This document shows positions 5,155-7,568 of a stretch of DNA of 7,568 nucleotides, piece by piece. The notes under the pieces were generated by a model, which made no database searches, was not told the DNA's origin, and saw only the letters and a list, made by a program, of their open reading frames with translations. Position numbers and translations under genes: made by a program. Where the stretch lies: contig JACPLS010000047.1 of the NCBI GenBank assembly GCA_016186375.1, forward strand, positions 1 through 7,568, given 5' to 3'. Numbering within the stretch: position 1 is the first letter of the stretch; each line of letters starts with the position of its first letter. The DNA is from Candidatus Pacearchaeota archaeon (GTDB taxonomy: Archaea > Nanobdellota > Nanobdellia > Pacearchaeales > GW2011-AR1).

Positions 5155-6015
5155 ATGGGTGTGCAAAAAACTCGTGTAGTTTCGATAATTATATCTGTCG
5201 GAATTGTCTTATTTTTAATCATGCTTGGTCCTGTTCAAGCATTTCTATTAAATATTTCTGCTATTAATCCTATAGCATTTATCGGTGACAAAATTTTCTT
5301 TAATGTTACAGCATCAACAGGGAGTGATGAAACACAAAATATAAATTTTTTAATGTTAAATATTACTGGGCCAAAAAACCTCTCTTGTTCTTTTCTTCCT
5401 AATGGCACTCTAGTTACAGCTTGTCCACTTTTAGATATTGAACTTTTAGAAAACTTGTCTATCAATTTCGGGTATGGCTATGGATATGCAGGTCCAAATA
5501 GCTTATTGAAATTTAAGATCAAACTTACCACAAATTTATTCTCAGAAGGAAATTATACATCTAAATTATTTGCAAAAACCGATACAAACTTTTTTGAAAG
5601 CACTCATACATCATTCAAACTTTTAAGAAGGTCATCAGGAAATGAAATAAGTAAAATCGGAGGTTGTTCTATACGTGCGAAAGAGGGTTCCTCAATATTT
5701 AATAATTCGAATCTTGATTCTAACAACAGACTTAATGTCTTTATACCAAGTAAAGGAGCAAAAAATGGTAAGGGATTCTTTACTTCCCAAGAAGGAAGAA
5801 ACAGAATATCATATTCATTTGATGTATTGAACGCAACAAGAGTAGGCAATACTCTGATTTCTCTTGAAACATCCGGAACTTTGCGCTTCAGTCAAAGAGG
5901 AATTATTGCAGAAAATGCAACTATTAAATATTTCACTCAAAAAGAACTTGTTGAGATTAAAGGAAAAACTTTTAGTGCTAAGAATCTAGTAGTTTCTTTT
6001 GCTATCTGCAATTAA
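5155..6015 (+). CDS. Secreted, sequon-rich two-part protein of unknown function
   Basis: The 286-residue product begins with a Sec signal peptide (basic MGVQKTR, hydrophobic core to about residue 25, likely cleavage after VQA at 29). The first part (about 30-155) looks like a beta-sandwich with C78 and C90 able to pair, and a GYGYGYAGP loop near residues 106-114. After a linker, the second part (171-286) begins with Cys (GGCSIRAKEG) and ends with Cys one residue before the C-terminus, so C171 and C285 may close the domain by a disulfide. Inside it lie FIPSKGAKNGKGFFTSQEG and a strand-rich tail. About ten N-x-S/T sequons are present (including NIS, NVT, NIT, NLS, NGT, NYT, NAT), fitting an N-glycosylated extracellular protein. 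There is no membrane anchor. I believe the C-terminal part recurs in DPANN archaea, but I cannot name it. Confidence 0.78.
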   Translation: MGVQKTRVVSIIISVGIVLFLIMLGPVQAFLLNISAINPIAFIGDKIFFNVTASTGSDETQNINFLMLNITGPKNLSCSFLPNGTLVTACPLLDIELLENLSINFGYGYGYAGPNSLLKFKIKLTTNLFSEGNYTSKLFAKTDTNFFESTHTSFKLLRRSSGNEISKIGGCSIRAKEGSSIFNNSNLDSNNRLNVFIPSKGAKNGKGFFTSQEGRNRISYSFDVLNATRVGNTLISLETSGTLRFSQRGIIAENATIKYFTQKELVEIKGKTFSAKNLVVSFAICN

Positions 6016-6032
6016 AAAAATTTTGAATATGA

Positions 6033-6284
6033 TTACTTTATATTATATAGATCAGGTATCTGTCTCCACAATATCATAAGAAGAAAAATTATTCCTAAAA
6101 GCGAAAAAACAAAAAGTAACATTGTATTTTTTATAGTAACATATACAAGGTCAAATAATGAATTAGAAAATATTCTTCCAAAAAATCCGAATATAATGCC
6201 AATTAATATTCCAATATAAAAATTACCTTTTTTCACCCATTTTCCTGCAATAACTATCATATATTTTATTTCCCTAGAAAACAT
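6033..6284 (-). CDS. Small membrane protein with two transmembrane helices
   Basis: The frame gives 83 residues with a hydrophobic helix at about 22-39, a polar connector (SNSLFDLVYVTIKN) and a second helix at about 54-73. Helix 1 carries glycines at 25, 29 and 33, a glycine zipper that favours tight helix packing. The segment GKWVKK before helix 1 would sit on the cytoplasmic side, and the C-terminal tail is short. An alternative start at Met9 (base 6260) is equally possible: TTTATATC (plus strand 6288-6295) read on the minus strand is a TATA candidate about 31 bases upstream of it, whereas the TATA candidate for the first ATG is weak. No family is recognised. The gene converges on the 5155-6015 gene, with only 17 bases between them. 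Confidence 0.65.
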   Translation of the reverse strand: MFSREIKYMIVIAGKWVKKGNFYIGILIGIIFGFFGRIFSNSLFDLVYVTIKNTMLLFVFSLLGIIFLLMILWRQIPDLYNIK

Positions 6285-6370
6285 ACATTTATATCTTTTA
6301 AAAGAAAATTATACTGCATTACACATTTTTAGTTAAAGAGTTAGGGTAGTAACAATCTCGTTTATCATTT

Positions 6371-6403
6371 TTTCACTCAAAAGAAAAGTGAAAGGTCTTT
6401 CAC
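6371..6403. promoter_or_regulatory. Three TTTCAC half-sites in two overlapping inverted repeats
   Basis: TTTCACT (6371-6377) pairs with AGTGAAA (6387-6393), and GTGAAAG (6388-6394) pairs with CTTTCAC (6397-6403) around a GT spacer. The middle half-site is shared. The array ends four bases before the TATA box at 6408-6415, where archaeal activators, or repressors acting on TFB recruitment, bind. It lies upstream of the predicted transcript, so it should act as DNA. The region is also shared with the divergent small membrane protein gene. Confidence 0.5.
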
Positions 6404-6407
6404 AAAG

Positions 6408-6415
6408 TTTAAATA
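6408..6415 (+). promoter_or_regulatory. TATA box for the twin CX3C membrane protein
   Basis: TTTAAATA is centred about 25.5 bases before the ATG at 6437, implying a leaderless message. Confidence 0.62.
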
Positions 6416-6436
6416 TTACATTTTTCAGAAAAGTTA

Positions 6437-7018
6437 ATGATAAAAAATATAAATCATGATCATCATAAAAATATTCCTGCAGAAAAAAAAGAGTCTATAC
6501 AAATATCTAAGAAAACTTTATTGTATGGTTTACTAATTCTAATTATCGCCGCTTTTTTTCTCTTCTATAGCTTAAAATATCTCCCTGAGAAAAATAAAGT
6601 ATCAGATATCAATTTATACAAAAAAGCACTATATGATAGCATACTTTGTCAATTTAGCTGCCCCTTACTACCTTCAAAGTCTCAGAATACAACTGTCTTT
6701 CTGCCAGATCAAATTTGCCAAAAGATATGTATTGCTGAATTAAAAGCTATGAACCTTAATACAACAAAATATTCCCAACAAGATTTAATCTCAGACAATC
6801 TTGCCTCCGATATAAATAATATTATTTTAGATTGCAAAAACCTCTATTCCATTAAGCAACCAATAGTAAATGGAACAAGTTCAAATAATACTTCTCAAAC
6901 AATTCCCATAAATACTACAGCATATTTCCCATGTGTTAAACTAGGATTAATTGGACTTCAAGATAATTATCCATATATAATAGATATAGAAAAAGAAAAT
7001 AATACAATGTCAACCTAG
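6437..7018 (+). CDS. Single-pass membrane protein with His-rich N-terminus and twin CX3C ectodomain
   Basis: The 193-residue protein starts with a short cytoplasmic segment containing three histidines (NHDHHKN, residues 6-12), then one transmembrane helix at about 27-47 flanked by lysines, then a 145-residue extracytoplasmic part. That part has six cysteines: C71 and C75 (CQFSC), C94 and C98 (CQKIC), C133 and C166. The two CX3C pairs lie on predicted helices separated by an 18-residue Pro/Ser/Thr loop, the layout of a disulfide-stapled helical hairpin. Several sequons (NTT, NGT, NTS, NNT) support an outside location. I recognise no family. The gene has its own leaderless promoter, an upstream inverted-repeat array and a hairpin terminator, so it is a self-contained transcription unit. 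The His cluster could bind metal, which is speculation. Confidence 0.75.
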   Translation: MIKNINHDHHKNIPAEKKESIQISKKTLLYGLLILIIAAFFLFYSLKYLPEKNKVSDINLYKKALYDSILCQFSCPLLPSKSQNTTVFLPDQICQKICIAELKAMNLNTTKYSQQDLISDNLASDINNIILDCKNLYSIKQPIVNGTSSNNTSQTIPINTTAYFPCVKLGLIGLQDNYPYIIDIEKENNTMST

Positions 7019-7041
7019 ACATTTTTAAAGCAATAATCTAT

Positions 7042-7067
7042 AGGGGGTTTTGAAAAACCCTCTTTTT
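7042..7067 (+). terminator. Hairpin plus T-run terminator
   Basis: AGGGGGTTTT (7042-7051) pairs with AAAACCCTCT (7054-7063) as a 10-base-pair stem with one G-T wobble and a GA loop, then the T run continues to 7067. It lies 24 bases after the stop of the gene at 6437-7018. It is the strongest RNA hairpin in the window and looks like an intrinsic terminator of the bacterial type. Confidence 0.7.
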
Positions 7068-7236
7068 AAGTAAATATTCACATAGTAAAATATCTCAAAA
7101 AATGCATCTTCTAACCAGAATACCGAAGATAAATTAATATTATGAATAAATAAGATTAAAGCTGTAATAATTTGGTTATTGTCAGAATAGGGGTAATTCA
7201 ATGTAGTCTATAAATTATATAATATCTATTTTATAT
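7068..7236. other. Intergenic stretch with no recognised feature
   Basis: This AT-rich sequence between convergent transcripts shows no ORF of note, RNA gene or convincing repeat. Confidence 0.5.
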
Positions 7237-7568
7237 TTAATTATCACTTCCATAAAGCCAGTTTTCCTCATTTGATAAATATTCTTTTAATTCATTCGAT
7301 TCAGTTATTGTTCTCTGTGCACCATTCCAAAATGCCCTTATTCTGATAAATGCCCCTTCTCTTCTTCCTCCACTTTTTCTTATACAATATTTAGAAAAAG
7401 GGAAACTTTCTTCTTGTTCTTTCAAAAATAAAATAACTTCTTTTTCAGGAATTCCCAGTAAAGAATAAACATATTCCCTTTCACCTAAAAATTCTTCATC
7501 ACCAATAATCTTAAAGTGTTCTTGAACTTTATTTGCTAAATTCTTATCTACAGTCCAAAAATCAACTA
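7237..7568 (-). CDS. Unrecognised protein, 5' end outside the window
   Basis: The minus-strand frame is open from the right edge to a TAA at 7239-7237, giving 109 C-terminal residues; the first complete codon is at 7566-7564. A possible TTG start at 7425 is not credible, since the frame continues upstream with well-formed protein sequence (FWTVDKNLANKVQEHFKI, then GEREYVYSLLGIPEKEV). The next segment is basic and glycine-rich (RKSGGRREGAFIRIRAFWNG), followed by an acidic tail ending ENWLYGSDN. It appears soluble, with a mixed alpha/beta pattern and a single cysteine. The RKSGGRREG loop flanked by strands could contact nucleic acid or phosphate, but this is a guess and I recognise no family. 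Confidence 0.68.
   Translation of the reverse strand, partial: VDFWTVDKNLANKVQEHFKIIGDEEFLGEREYVYSLLGIPEKEVILFLKEQEESFPFSKYCIRKSGGRREGAFIRIRAFWNGAQRTITESNELKEYLSNEENWLYGSDN

Noticed and set aside
5235..5849. Two minus-strand ORFs opposite the secreted protein gene
   Set aside because: Both are antisense to a gene with signal peptide, sequons and paired cysteines; neither has a promoter or recognisable motif.
1..7568. CRISPR arrays, insertion sequences, tRNA or rRNA genes
   Set aside because: I read both strands and found no regularly spaced repeats, no transposase, no tRNA cloverleaf and no rRNA-like segment.

Overview
The window looks like a piece of an AT-rich genome from a small-genome archaeon, most likely a DPANN lineage of the Pacearchaeota/Woesearchaeota kind. 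Two things point there. First, most genes carry an archaeal TATA-like octamer (TTTAAATA, CTTAAATA, TTTATAAA) centred about 25 bases upstream of the start codon, and none has a convincing Shine-Dalgarno sequence, which fits leaderless transcripts. Second, the gene at 2524-3777 has the architecture, and the C-terminal membrane anchor ending in FGESYY, that I associate with putative S-layer proteins of these archaea. The taxonomic placement is inference.

Layout, left to right: the 3' end of a gene for a beta-barrel protein resembling bacterial outer-membrane proteins (1-573); an uncharacterised 166-residue protein (615-1115); a broken endonuclease IV gene with a perfect palindrome against its start codon (1206-1930); on the minus strand, a ribbon-helix-helix (RHH) DNA-binding protein with operator-like repeats (2069-2398); the divergently transcribed S-layer-like protein (2524-3777), followed by a T-rich terminator; a possible 31-residue ORF (3879-3974); a hemerythrin-like HHE protein (4123-4512); on the minus strand, an unrecognised 136-residue protein (4607-5017); a secreted protein rich in N-glycosylation sequons (5155-6015); on the minus strand, a small two-helix membrane protein (6033-6284); a single-pass membrane protein with a twin CX3C domain (6437-7018), ending in a hairpin terminator; and the 3' end of an unrecognised minus-strand gene (7237-7568).

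The genes appear to be individually transcribed rather than in operons: nearly each has its own TATA box and strand changes are frequent. Functionally, a large share of the window is cell envelope (beta-barrel protein, S-layer-like protein, secreted sequon-rich protein, two membrane proteins), plus one DNA repair relic, one small regulator and one metal-binding sensor or scavenger. I see no defence island, CRISPR array, RNA gene or insertion sequence. The parts most worth following are the outer-membrane-type barrel in an archaeal promoter context, the three operator-like repeat systems (1187-1205, 2401-2418 and 6371-6403), the frameshifted endonuclease IV gene, and the twin CX3C membrane protein.
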